The translations under genes and the position numbers were made by a program. A stretch of DNA of 64,000 nt from Rehmannia glutinosa (Eukaryota; Streptophyta; Magnoliopsida; Lamiales; Orobanchaceae), in the NCBI GenBank assembly GCA_016081115.2, contig JABTTQ020002844.1:62001-126000 (forward strand), in the 5' to 3' direction. Positions 46,013-57,851 of the stretch are shown piece by piece (positions within the stretch are counted from its first letter, which is position 1; each line of letters begins with the position of its first letter). The notes beneath the pieces are model-generated. The model was not told the DNA's origin, ran no database searches, and was given only the letters and a program-made list of their open reading frames with translations.

Positions 46013-49000
46013 CTAATGTCCAACCCTTTGTTCTAATGACGGATATGGAATGGGTGATGTATCATATGCACGTCGATCGATGGCATGTCTAGGAGGCTCG
46101 GGATATGGTATGGTGTACTGATGTCCCAAATCCAAACCAAGAAAATCTGTGAATGATTGTGTAAATGGTACTGGACCTACATCCGGCGTAAACTGGATAG
46201 GTCCTTGCGTATGTACTGGCTCAGGGACATAATAATCACCTGCATCAAATGCGAATCGATGCATAGAACTAGACGGACCCACACCGTCATGCATAGTACT
46301 TGTGAATCAACGTGCAGAAGTGGATGGACCCGTATCATCACGAGTAGGAGCTGTGAATCGAAGAGCAGAAATGGATGGACCCGCATCATCATGCGTAGTA
46401 GCTGTGAATCGACGTACAGAAGTAGATGGACCCGCATCAACTGAACGTCTATGCGATGTAGCACATGAACTGCTCTGCCTCCCTACATGTGTCTCTCGGA
46501 TCGTTGTTGGCGCACTTTGTGGATTAGAGACATTAGTTGCACTTCTACGCCTCTGACACAAACGAATGAGATATGCTAAAGTCGATGAACAAAGATCACA
46601 AATTGCAAGTAATGAATCATGATCATCGCGGACTCCTCAAGATTAAGCCTTAAACTTTCTATTGTATCGTTTGAAATGAAATTATATTTGTATGAAGATA
46701 AAATAGAAAAATACAGAATATGCTAATTATTATAAAGAAAAAAAATATTTACCATGTAGTCAATTACAGCTGTGTCTGACAGCTGGTACCCCTCCTGCAC
46801 TTGTAAGTGGCTCGGCGAGATCAGGCGGTGTGTAATATCATCAAACCATGCCATGTACCCTGGACCAGTCATGTCACGGCCTCTGATCATAGGAGCGGAA
46901 AAATTATAATGATGTCGCTCACCCCACAACATGACATACTTGTTATGTTTGAGGGCCCAGTCCGTTGCTCCATGTCTTCTGCGGTCTATATCGTGCAATT
47001 TTAATTGTGAATCATTTGGTGTTGCAGGAATAAATTGAGTCATACTAAACTGCCTGAACACCCGCTCTGGACGATGCATCTCGACTACATCATAATTAAT
47101 AAGTGGACATGATGATCTCCACGTAGGTGTGATACATACCATAGGGAGTTGGGTAATCTCGGGCCTATTCATACCATATGGCTGCCAAATAAACTAAAAA
47201 CGAAAAAAATACACCCAATTAAAATTAAGTGAATGATGCAAATAAAATTTAACTTGCATAAATACTAAATTACCTAATTCTCAATTAATCTGTCAAACAT
47301 ATCCCTAAAGATGCGCACCGAATGACTCGCCGTGTGTGTATCGTTAAAATACTGAGTCCACCTATAAAATATATTGTGTGAATTATTTCTAAACATGAAT
47401 TATTATATTCATTTATAAGAATGCACAAGTAGACATAATACCTCGCGCCGTATGTGGGAAGTGGCAGATCAACATTTAAATTGATTTGACAAATCCTACT
47501 TCGTATCCCCCTCGACACTATACTTTTAATCCGCAACCATGCCCATATCTATTAAATGTAGAAATATTTCAACATATTTGTACACATTGGAAAAAAATTA
47601 AAATACATGACAATAGTTTACCTGTAACAGCTGCATCGGTCCACCAATAATCCTGGCGTCTCGTTGTGATGCACACATAACTCACGATATAGCCTAGCTA
47701 GAACTGCACTCCCCCAACTAAATGACGAAACCACATGAAGATCCTCCAAGTGCATCAAATATATAGTAGGGACTGCAACCCCGTTCGAACCTGGCATCAT
47801 CACACCTCCTATCAAGGTCAATGCACATGCGCGTGCATATCTCACAACAAAATCTTCGTCTGTGTCATCATTCACCTTAGTGTTAGTCAAAAAACTCATT
47901 ATTAGTCAAAATCTTCGTTTGAATGTCCAAAACACATAAAATAGTGTTCGGATACCGCGCACATCTACCTCTCTATGAACCCACTCAACAACAGTCCCAG
48001 GATTCCATTTCTGTAAAGCACCCATGTACTTTGGCAACATTCTAACCGAACTCTCCCAAGTGCCATAAACATTCTCCCTTGCACGTTTCAAGCCATGCCA
48101 TGCTTTATGATATGATATTTTCCATCCATATTTTTCCTTTACCTGCTGTTGGGCATGTTTTGACAAAGACAACTGGATCACATTGAACACTACCCACCAA
48201 CAAACGTGCAATCATATTTTTACACATATTTCGATAATCAATGGAAATCTCATTCATTAGACATGTGTGGTCACCACCTTATCTTGTAATCTTTCATAAT
48301 CCAATTTTTGGTTTCAGTATTGCTCGAAGACTCCAATCACATACCATGTCAGACGTGTTACGGCAACATTCAACTTTCCACAACTTTGTACTGCTCACTA
48401 CGACGCGGTACTCTCGTCTTGCAAATCGCACAGAATAATCTTTCACACACACTTGTAGTCTTTTCTTATCCTTAAACACCATTTCTTTTTCAAGCACACC
48501 TTTCTCGGGATCGTAATATGAACGTCTGACCGGAACATCAGAATAATCTACAGGGATCTCTGCATATACCATACTAAAAAATGGAATGATAGGACGAAGA
48601 CGATACGACCCATCTGTAGGCACGTGCGGGGCAGGAGGAATTGGGACTTCATCCTGTCGTGAGGTATTCTCTCGGCCTTGTTCATTATATATTTCATCAA
48701 AATCAGACCTACACCATCATTATCATCGTCATTATTATCTTCGTGTTCTTCGTCACATGATAGTTCTGAATCAACACGTTCTTGGTTCACGTGGCTATCA
48801 GCTGAGTGATTTGGAATTCTTTCAACATCCACATTTTCATCATGAACATTATGATCTCCCAAATTAGGCTGCACAAAACTACCCCCAACATCATGTCCAA
48901 CATTAACTCTAAGATTATCTTTGCTTAGAACTAGCACCAAAATCCGTAACATAATCACCTCCCAAGTTATACTGCCCAGAACTATCCCCAATATCTGGAA

Positions 49001-49394
49001 TATTATCATCTCTTAATAAGGACACATATTGAGAATATTCAAGATTCCTTTCGATGTCCGATATGACTATATTTTGTATTTGTTATGTTTCAACATATAC
49101 ATCGACAAATGGAATTTCTGAATTCGGATCAAAGAAAAACCATAAATTCTCGTCACTAGTTATTGGTATTAACCGTGAATGATTTCCGGAACTATACTTA
49201 ATGAACAACTAAAACTGAAATTGGTTACTATCAATATTTAACAGCCGGTATAGTTTTCTAATCAATTCATCCAACTTTGTCATCCGAGATAGTCTATGAA
49301 TTATATTTGGACCACGGTCATAAGATATTGTGAACCCATCTTGTACAATTTGTCCTCCAAAATATACAACAATGTCTATATTTTGTGATGACAT
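46013..49394 (-). pseudogene. MuDR-type gene: truncated transposase joined to an intron-bearing plant mobile domain
   Basis: Pieces in order on the minus strand. At 49394 MSSQNIDIVVYFGGQIV is the usual MULE N-terminus. The MuDR domain follows (48294-48623, MVFKDKKRLQVCVKDYSVRF, SLRAILKPKIGL). Next is a MULE transposase segment (47906-48211, YGWKISYHKAWHGLKRAREN, NPGTVVEW) that stops at FWTFKRR, before the DDE catalytic region. A PMD begins almost at once: RYARACALTLIGGVMMP and WGSAVLARLYREL (47618-47899), PLPTYGARY (about 47460), RIFRDMFDRL (about 47300), PLINYDVVEMHRPERVFRQF and IDRRRHGATDW (46723-47172). Likely introns are 47549-47621 and 47362-47441 (GT/AG). A C-terminal tail has repeats (46200-46560). 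At least two stops or frameshifts are visible. Confidence 0.75.
46255..46450 (-). repeat. 48-bp coding repeats in the tail of the PMD gene
   Basis: Four diverged 48-bp units (46270-46440) encode on the minus strand DAGPSTSVRRFTATTH-like 16-residue repeats, with the last copy in another frame. The tail is Pro/Ser/Thr rich. Plus-strand ORFs over the same bases are shadows. Confidence 0.75.
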
Positions 49395-50938
49395 GTTCTG
49401 TTGAATACAATAAATTAAGGGTATTAATTAATATATATACTAACTTTTCAAATATTAAACTAACGAAAATAATTAATTTTAAAAAAGACATAATATAAAA
49501 ACTTACCGGAAAAATATAGTATGTCTGCAAATATAGTCGGTCTGCAATTATAAAATATGTAAAGAAAATTAAAATTAGGATACAATAATTAATTTCTTAA
49601 AAATTTTACGGCGGCCAAAAAATTTTCCGGCAATCAAATTTCAGTCACCGAAAAATTTTCCAACAACAATTTCTGGCTGCAAGAAAATTTCCCGGCAACC
49701 CTCCCCCCTTAATGTTTTTTTTCCGGCAGAACCCTATCGTCAAATGTTTTTTCTGGCAACCCCCCAAAAACTTATTCTGGCAAATATCACACAAAAAACA
49801 AAAAAAAACCGGCATTCTCCTTCACCCTTAAAATTAATTTTCTACACTTACATATACTAATGCTTATACAGATACTTAATAATTAATTTCAGTAAAAAAA
49901 AACAAGGGGGAAGGAGTACTTACCTTCGTGCAGAATATTTGAAGAAGAAAGGAAGGAGAGGATTGAAAATGTCGGAGAAGAAAAAGGGGGGCTGAATTTA
50001 TTTCCTTAGAAACCAGTGTTGGCATCGCTGTTTTCATTGTCGTTTCTGACAAAAGTAGCTGAGGAAAAATTAAAAAACAAAACTGCCAGTCAAAGACAGC
50101 AACACCACCTATGTTTTCTGCAGACTTTTTGCAGAAAAAGTAGAAAACAACGATGGTGTTGCTGTTTTCACACATTTTTGATTTTGTTTTAGGGTAGTTT
50201 GTTAAATCGATTTTTAAATGGCTATATTTTGTTAAATTAGCCTTTACCATTAATTGTTTTTTTAAAATTGACTTTGATAGGCTTAAACAGACTTCAAATA
50301 GGCCTAGGCTTGACCTTTTTAAGTAAAAAGACCAGGCCGAACCTATAAAAAAGTCTATTACGGATAATAGCTAGGCTAGACTTGAACTTAAACTTAATAA
50401 AGTAGACACAAGCTTCCAACTCAAAGTCCGACTTGACTTGGCCAATTTCCACGATAGTAGGACCATTCTTCACATATTGTGGTGATAAAATCACTATTAT
50501 AAAAAATAATGTACTTGGATTATGATAGCCCCTTGGAAATTGACAAATCAACTTGACTTTTGTATAAGGTGATTTGGGAATTGGCAAAATATTATGAACT
50601 TTGAAAACCACCATGGAACAATTAGTTATAGCTTATAAGGTCCTTCAAATTGGCGAAGCCATTCTTGAAAATTTCAATTGCACCTTAAAAACAAAAATGC
50701 GACTTAAGGATTGCATAGGAAAGACGGGAAAATAGGCGGAGGCAGGAGGCCAACCGCCCCCAACCCCCAATCAATTTTTTTTTTCAAAAATAAAAATTAC
50801 AAAGAATTTTTTAAAATATTTTAATTAGAATTTATATAAATTTTTTTGCAATTTTTCATTTAGCCAACCCCATTTTTATGTATCAGCTAATCCCAATAAT
50901 TTTTTCTTGCTACGCCATTCATTACATGCTTGCCTGTT
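49395..50938. other. Upstream region of the MuDR-type gene, no further gene
   Basis: 49600-49800 contains several irregular copies of tttttccggcaa on the plus strand. The rest is AT-rich. The MULE's terminal repeat should lie within or beyond this region but I could not pair any segment with the left side. Short frames (49876-50250, 50294-50614 minus) show no motif. Confidence 0.45.
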
Positions 50939-50946
50939 ATCAAATC

Positions 50947-51602
50947 CAGGGGCGGCCCTGGGGTGGCTAAGGTGGTGCCGCCGAACAGGACCCCCCGCCG
51001 GAAATGGTCCCCAGAGATTTTTTATGTGTATGTCGTTTATATATAATAAGGGTTGGCATAACTCTTGTAATGCCTTGTTGTCCGAATGGCTGATGCCTAT
51101 TCTATCTTTATTTCTATTTGGAAAGGTCATGGGATCGATTCTGCTCTAAAGCCAATATTGGGATTTTGTTTCTTTTCTATTTAACTGTTTTTCTTTTCCT
51201 TTTTGCTCACATCCTATTTTCTCTTTTTGCAAAACCAAAATATGAATTGATTTCTGTTTGAAAATAACAAAAAAGTAATTAAATAATTTAAAGAGTCGTC
51301 CATTTTTTCGCCCTCATTTATTCGTATCAGTCATTCTTATAATTAATAACAGAGCCACTCCGTACCACCTTCATCCCCCAAACTATAAAAAAAAAGTCCA
51401 ACCTCTGTTAAAATATCTGTTAGCAATAATTGTTTTTGCCTCCATTAATATTGGTGAGATGTTTATTTATATTATATGTTAAGTACATATAATTAATTAC
51501 ATTTATAACATTGTTTATGTTATTTTTAATTTTATTTCATGTAAACCCGAGGGCCCTTTTTTTCCTTCGCTCTAGGCCCCTAGAAACTTAGGACCGACCC
51601 TG
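50947..51602. mobile_element. Non-autonomous hAT transposon (656 bp)
   Basis: A perfect 8-bp TSD, ATCAAATC, flanks it (50939-50946 and 51603-51610), the length expected for hAT. The terminal inverted repeats are short and imperfect: CAGGGGCGGCCCTGG on the left and, read inward, CAGGGTCGGTCCTAAG on the right. No transposase is encoded. Open frames at 50876-51149 overlap the left terminus and are not genes. Confidence 0.9.
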
Positions 51603-51610
51603 ATCAAATC

Positions 51611-53046
51611 GTTTATAGTCTTCCTTTGAGTGTTTCTCCTCTTGTAGTGAATGAGATTAATGGTTGTAATCATTAATTTTACATGAAACTAGCTTCTATA
51701 ACTTGTCCATGGTTTTTGCTCCAATTTGTTTGAATTTTTTCCATGTAAATTTCGGTCGTTTTCATCATTTTTTATTAGTTTCGCATTCTATTTTGATTTT
51801 CGTTTATGCTTCGTACCACACCTTCTAACATAATAACGATGAAGATTGAAGAATAACACATTAATTATCAATCAATTATTTGTCCATAAAAGCTTGAATA
51901 CTTGAAAATACTAATATGCAAACAGGCTGTACATTTTGGAGAAATTTTCTAAAGGAACACAATTGATTAAAAAGAACAACTTGTTGGAATTTTTAATTCC
52001 ATAAGATTTTAATTTTAAATTTTAATTGATTTATTATTTTGTGTTTTGTATTTCTATACTTATGCCATAAATAGAATTTGTATTATATATTAGAAAAGTT
52101 TTTATTGGATAAAGATTTGATTAATTGTTTCTTGGATCCTTTTCGATTCTGAAATGTTTTAACTTATCTTATTCCCATGTTTATAGGATCGATATTGATA
52201 AGGAAAAGACTCTTATATTCATATCTAGATTACTAACTCCTTTATTTTAGATATTTTTTCCTTGTTTTTGGGTTACGAAAGACTACATGACATGGATGCC
52301 TATATTTACATGTTGACTGAAAAACAAATTATTATGATTAAAAATAAAAATATAAAAATAAAAACTCTAATATGGGATAACAAACAGTTTGGTAAATTTT
52401 TTCACATAATAATGTCTTTTTGTCTACGATAGACAAATAAGGATAAAAATATATATAAAATAATTAAATGATATTAACTTCCATTGGTAAAAAAAAAAAT
52501 TAATAGAAATGTGACAAATAATCTTCGCATAATAGTGTCAATTTAAAGTGCTATCGACTCATTAGAAAGGTAACACATAATACAATTACCATAATTCGTA
52601 ATTTGTTTTTTAACGTTGATTCATAACCTAGCAAATCTAAATCCCTTTTAAGTACGAAATTTATGAACCTAATGAAACTAATTTTACTAAATTCTATTTT
52701 AAACTTGGTAGAATATCCATCCGGAATAATTTTGGGGCTTTATGCGTACTACACCTGAAGGAATATTCCATGTGGATAACTATCATTGATTTATTGTGGA
52801 TATACACATATTAACACACAAATGACACATCATATGCAAATTTACTGTAAATATTACATTTATTTTTTTCTTCTAGAATTATAGAATAGCATCTATTTTT
52901 TTCTTCATTTGATGTCTTATTAGGTTTCGAACTCTTAGATTTGACTATTATAATTTATGGGATCTCGTAAACTATAAATACTCTATTTCTTTACGCGACT
53001 AAAACAAACCATTTTTCCTCATCATATCCATGTCTCAACCTGAGAC
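51611..53046. other. AT-rich intergenic region upstream of the F-box gene
   Basis: About 1.4 kb with no ORF, repeat or RNA gene that I can support. The last few hundred bases probably include the promoter of the F-box gene. A possible TATA-like stretch (actataaatactc) lies at about 52970-52983. Confidence 0.45.
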
Positions 53047-53412
53047 ATGAATCTCAAATTCAAAGTCTCTAAAATAGTCGATAATGATCAGGAGAAAATA
53101 ATTGCTCAAATAATTGAAATATCTGGTGAGATTGTTGCTGCAATTGATGATCTCTTGAAACAGATTCTTCTACGCCTCCCCATCAAATCACTTTTACGAT
53201 TCAAATTAGTCTCCATGCACTGGAATTATCTAATCTCTAATCCAAGATTCCGTCATCTGCGCAATCCTGACCCCAATCTTGAAGAATTCAATTCAAACTT
53301 GTTCAGCCAATATCTAGAAGTAAGTAGCCACCATCTACCGTCCTATAGTAGCTCAATTTTGACAAAAAAGATGCATTAGCTTTTCATGGTTGAAGATTTC
53401 AATCATTCACAC

Positions 53413-53896
53413 TAGGGATGTCAACGGGGCGGGGCGGGGGAGCGATCCCCATCCCCGTCCCCGCGAGACAAACGGGGAAAATTTTCCCCCAACCCGTCCC
53501 CGAGGGGATCCCCGCCCCCACGGGGATTCCCCGATCCCCATTTTAATTTTTTTTTTTTGCAAAAATTTATTTTTTTTATAAACATAGTTATTTTTAATAT
53601 TAATAAATTATATAAAATTCTAATAAACCACTCATTAATAAAATAAATTAAATATTTTGTCATTTTTATATTTAATGTAAATATATTTATAATATATTAT
53701 ATATATTATAAATAATATATTATATATTTAATATGTGGTTCCATGGGAACAGGGGGTGGGGAGTATGATCCCCTGTCCCCCGCCAACGGGGAGAAAAATC
53801 CCCGTCCCGTCCCCACGGGGAAAATTTTGGGGAATTCCGCGCCGTTTTGGCGGATCCCCAGGAGAACGGGGATTCCCCGCCCCACTGCCATCTCTA
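53413..53896. mobile_element. hAT MITE (484 bp) in the LTR of element E
   Basis: Perfect 8-bp TSD ATTCACAC (53405-53412 and 53897-53904). The terminal repeats are TAGGGATGTCAACGGGGC on the left and, read inward, TAGAGATGGCAGTGGGGC on the right. GC-rich ends (runs of cggggatcccc type) enclose an AT-rich centre. The 3' LTR of E gives the uninterrupted site. Confidence 0.9.
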
Positions 53897-53928
53897 ATTC
53901 ACACCTTCTCCCACCTCTATAAATAGAA

Positions 53929-54675
53929 AGTTAGTAAAAGCTGCACGGGACCTATCTGCTGCCTCGATTTCTCCTTAAGGTAGAGTTGTGCTTATTCATG
54001 AGGATGATTCGTAGTTCTCATAAGATAAAGATCTTACTTACGCACGATTCGAATACACATCTAGACGTAGGCAATGATTTGAATGCTCGCATAGATAGAA
54101 TACAATACCGGATTGGACCTTAGCCGCTCGGGAATCGAATCTTTCTCCACTAGGAAAGAAAATCGCCACGACGCTGACATCTTTTCATACGTACTAGACC
54201 TGGAGTACAGGCAAATTTGGAAGAAGCTGCTTACACGACTTCCACCCCTTACCAGACTTCCAATACAGACAACTCAAGCAAGAGGTTTGATATCACTCCT
54301 ACAAGTGCAAGACAAAGACTGGAATAGTTGGGGTAACGTTGTGTGTGCCAATTGAAGTCATTCTAAAAGCTCATTCGTTTGTGTCCCAGTTGCCGATCAA
54401 GCTTATAATAAAAAAATAACAATCACTTGCTTATTCGCCAACTTGGGTTTCGGTTGCAGATGCGATTGATTATGCCATTCTTGCTTTCGGTGGAAGTGTA
54501 TGGTCTGAGGAGGCTTACTTATCTTATAATTTAGGAGCTTTATCTGTCTTTGGTTTTATTGCTTGTTGTTTTGTTCAATAATACCGCTTATCCTAGCGAG
54601 TTTTACGGACTCTTGGACTTTAAGCTTCGAGGCTCAAGCATTTACTTTTCTAGTTAGAGACCAACGTCTTGAGGT
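53929..54675 (+). other. Organellar DNA patch in the LTR of element E (includes chloroplast psbC fragment)
   Basis: This 747-bp insert replaces seven bases of the LTR, has no terminal repeats and no TSD. Its last ~180 bp (about 54497-54674) closely match the chloroplast gene psbC (CP43 of photosystem II). The frame shows EAYLSYNLGALSVFGFIACC and AYPSEFYG, then diverges by small deletions. The first ~560 bp have balanced composition and could be mitochondrial or other plastid DNA, but I do not recognise them. Capture of organellar DNA during double-strand break repair explains the structure. Confidence 0.75.
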
Positions 54676-54895
54676 TCCTCAGTTGGAAATCATCCCTTGT
54701 AAGTAAAATATCACAGAGAGTAGAGAGATCTTTGAGAGTGATCAAATTCAATCCTTGAGAGATTGAGTGAGTTTTTTAGAGTTTATGCGAGTTTGTAAAT
54801 CTCCCTGTAAATCTATTCTTGTGAGAAATAGAATTGGTACTTTTCTCTCAAATTCATCCATTTAGTTTCATAATGATCCTGTGATACCTAACAAG

Positions 54896-54907
54896 TGGTA
54901 TCAGAGC
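54896..54907 (+). other. Primer binding site of element E (initiator Met tRNA)
   Basis: TGGTATCAGAGC lies two bases after the 5' LTR and is fully complementary to the plant initiator-Met tRNA 3' end. Confidence 0.95.
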
Positions 54908-55444
54908 CTCGTCGGAGTGATCGTCGTCATTTACAGAGGTCTGAAAATTTTGAGTTTTACAAAGTTTGTCGAAACTCAATTTTAATCACTCCATTAGATT
55001 CATCTCGTCGATACGAGTCCGTACGTGTTTCAGATCGAAAAATGGACGTTGGACGAAGCCGTACGAGCTGCCGGAATTTTGGAGAAGATAATAATTCACT
55101 GCGGATAACTTTCTGTAAATTACAAACCAGTCCCTGAGTTTTATATTTTTCATTTTTTGACCCCTCAACTTTCTGAAAATTTCATTTTGATCCCCATATT
55201 TTTTGAAATTGCATTACGGTCCTTGAACTTCCAGAAATTATATATTGGCACCTGAACTTCTTGACATTTCAGTTTGGTCCCTATACTTTCAGAAAATTGC
55301 ATATCAATCCCAAATTTTTTAGAAATTGAAATTGTAACCTCAGAGTGTCTACTCCACCATTATTAACCATTCCGGACGTAACAGTACACTCCGTTTTGTG
55401 AGATTCAACCCCTATTCTTGTGAATTAGTTGTTGGAAGGTGAAA

Positions 55445-56241
55445 ATGGCCACAGATGAGTCACCATCATCTTCTGGAGCTATGATTATGCTCAATGCTAC
55501 CAATTACACGTTATGAAAACCCCGGATGGAAGATCTCCTCAACTGTAAAGATTTGTTCAATCCCATAGAGCTGAAGGGTGTTAACCCTGATGCTTCCAAG
55601 TCAATTGAGTGGAAGAAGTTGAATAAAAAATCTATTGGTCAGATCCGACAATGGATTGACCATAGTGTCTTTCACCATGTCGCACAGGAGACGGACGCAT
55701 AGCCCTATGGCAGAAGCTGGAGGACATGTACCAGGCCAAGACCGCTCGGAATAAGGCCCTGTTGATGAGGTGATTAGTCAACAAGAAGCCGGAAGATGGA
55801 ACATTAGTTGCCAAGCGTACTAGTGAGTTCCAGTGTCTGGTGAACCAATTGTCGTCTATAGGGATGCCGCTTGGAGATGAAATTCAGGCTCTCCTACTTC
55901 TTAGTTCACTTCCCGATAGCTGGGAAACACTAGTTGTTTCTCTTAGTAATTCGGCCCCAGAAATCAAACTTACCATGTCTATGGTTAAGGATTTCTATTC
56001 AATGAGGAGGCCAGAAAAAAGACATGGGCACAGATCAGACCCATGCCCTAGTGACGAGAAAATCGAGGGAGACAGCCTGGGAAGCAACAACGAAGTAGTA
56101 GAGGCAAAGGGAGAGGCAGAAACAAAAGTAGGGGCAGAGCCACTGATGGCAGAAAATCAACTTATAAATGCCATCACTGTGGAGTAGAGGGTCATATGAA
56201 GAAGAACTGCTATAAATGGCTAGAGGAACAAGGTCTAGAAT
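55445..56241 (+). pseudogene. Element E gag
   Basis: Starts MATDESPSSSGAMI at 55445. An early TGA replaces a Trp codon (near 55517). Then come RMEDLLNCKDLFNPIELKG and, in pieces, IRQWIDHSVFHHVAQ. The 55840-56187 frame has MPLGDEIQALLLLSSLPDSW. The zinc knuckle CHHCGVEGHMKKNC is intact (about 56166-56207) but in a different frame from the preceding piece. The architecture is that of TNT1-like gags. At least three breaks are visible. Confidence 0.85.
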
Positions 56242-57628
56242 AGTTCCGAACCGAAGAATAAGGGTGGAGAAACGCTAGCCATCATTTTTGGAGATGTAGC
56301 GCTCTGTTCAACCTATGATGAGACATGCCTTCACATCTCAAGACAAGATACAAAATGGGTGGTAGATACTGCAGCATCCTACCACGTAACTCCTCATAAG
56401 GACTACTTCACAACATACAAAAGCTGGTGACTTTGGAGCAGTGAAGATGGGAAATTCCAGTTCCTCTGGAATTGCAGAAATTGGTAAAATACATATAAAG
56501 AGAAATATCAGGAGTACAATCACTTTGAAGGATGTCAGACATGTGACTGATCTTTGGCTGAATCTACTTTTAGGGATTGCCCTTGACAAACATGGCTATG
56601 ATATCATTTTACCAGGGGCACAAGGAAGTTGTCAAGAGGCACTATGATAGTTGCTCGAGGACATATTTGTGGCACGTTGTACAAGACACATGTAAAAATA
56701 TGTACAGACAGCCTCAACGCTGCTGAGAATGTGCCTTCTCAAAATATGTGGCACTAGAGACTCGGCCACATGAGTGAGAAAGGGTTGTCTACCATGATAA
56801 AGAAGGAGCTTATCAATGTTGACAAGGACGTTGCACTGGATCATTGCAATCATTGTCTGTTTGGTAAGCAACAAAGAGTCTCGTTTAGTTCCTCTTCAAT
56901 GAGAAGATCAGAGTTGCTCAGTTTGGTGCACTCTGATGTTTCGGTCCCCTGGAGGTTTAATCACTCAGCGGTAACAAATATTTTCTAACATCTATAGATG
57001 ATGCTTCTCGAAAGTTGTGGGTGTATTTCCTGAAGACAAAAGATCAGGTGTTTGAATATTTCAAATTATTTCATGTCATGGTAGAACATGAAACGGGAAA
57101 AAAGCTGAAGTGTCTTCGATCAGATAATGGAGGCGAATACACTTCTAAAGTGTTCGATGCCTATTGCATAACATATGGCATTCGACATGAGAAGACGGTC
57201 CCACACACCCCTCAACATAACGGTGTAGCCAAAAGAATGAACCGGACAATCATGGAATGTGTTTGAGCATGCTGATATGGCTAAGCTGCCAAAGCCATTC
57301 TCGGGGAGAAGCGATCGAGTTGCTTGCTACGATCAATAGGGCACCATCGACCACTTGAATTTTGAAGTTCGAGAAGCGTAGTGCTGGGAAGGGATCCATC
57401 ATACTCCCACTTGAGAGTATTTGGATGTTTAGCATATGCACATGTATCCAAAGAGCTCGGGTGAAGCTTGATGCAAGGACCACTCCATGCATTTTCACTG
57501 GCTATGGAGATGAAGAATTTGAATACAAATTATGGGATCCAAAAGAGAAGAAGGTGATCAGAATTCGGGACGTAGTGTTCCATGAAAGTAAGACAATAGA
57601 AGACATTGAAAAACCCACAATGTCTTAG
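56242..57628 (+). pseudogene. Element E protease and integrase
   Basis: Protease is marked by VVDTAASYHVTPH near 56350. The gag-pre-integrase region is at 56441-56647 (SGIAEIGKIHIKR). The integrase zinc domain reads RLGHMSEKGLST then CNHCLFGKQ (56770-56880), with a TAG stop in its first strand. The core shows LVHSDV, LRSDNGGEYTSKVF and QHNGVAKRMNRT (57015-57266), where the catalytic Glu of the usual A-E-R is Lys. The C-terminal part is at 57362-57628 (TPCIFTGYGDEEFEYKLWDP). Several stops and frameshifts. Confidence 0.85.
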
Positions 57629-57851
57629 AAGTCAAATATTGATGATCAAATCTCAGGTGCAGCACTAGAACCATTCGTGAGAGATGAAGACGTAGTGCCA
57701 GAAGATATACTAGAAGCAGAATATGAGTTGGTAGAAGGTATTGAGCAGGGGGAGCCACAACCCGCTCTACCAAATGTTCCTATACCATCAGGAAGCCTAG
57801 ATGATGGTGGATCTCTTCAGACTGTTCCAGAAGTTCATAGGTCTGAATGAG

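Larger units (their letters stand above)
53280..54893 (+). repeat. 5' LTR of element E, with two later insertions
   Basis: The LTR parts are 53280-53412, 53905-53928 and 54676-54893, together ~375 bp. This matches the 381-bp 3' LTR minus seven bases (tacatgt) lost at the organellar insertion. It opens TGAAGAATTC and ends gatacctaaca. The TATA box (ctataaatag) lies at 53917-53926, so the second insertion lies only a few bases downstream of it. Confidence 0.9.

Noticed and set aside
44913..50938. Terminal inverted repeats and TSD of the MuDR-type element
   Set aside because: No pair of segments on either side of 45212-49394 could be matched by eye, so borders are not called.
54497..54674. A psbC gene
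   Set aside because: Fragment of ~60 codons with small deletions, in nuclear repeat DNA. It is transferred organellar DNA.
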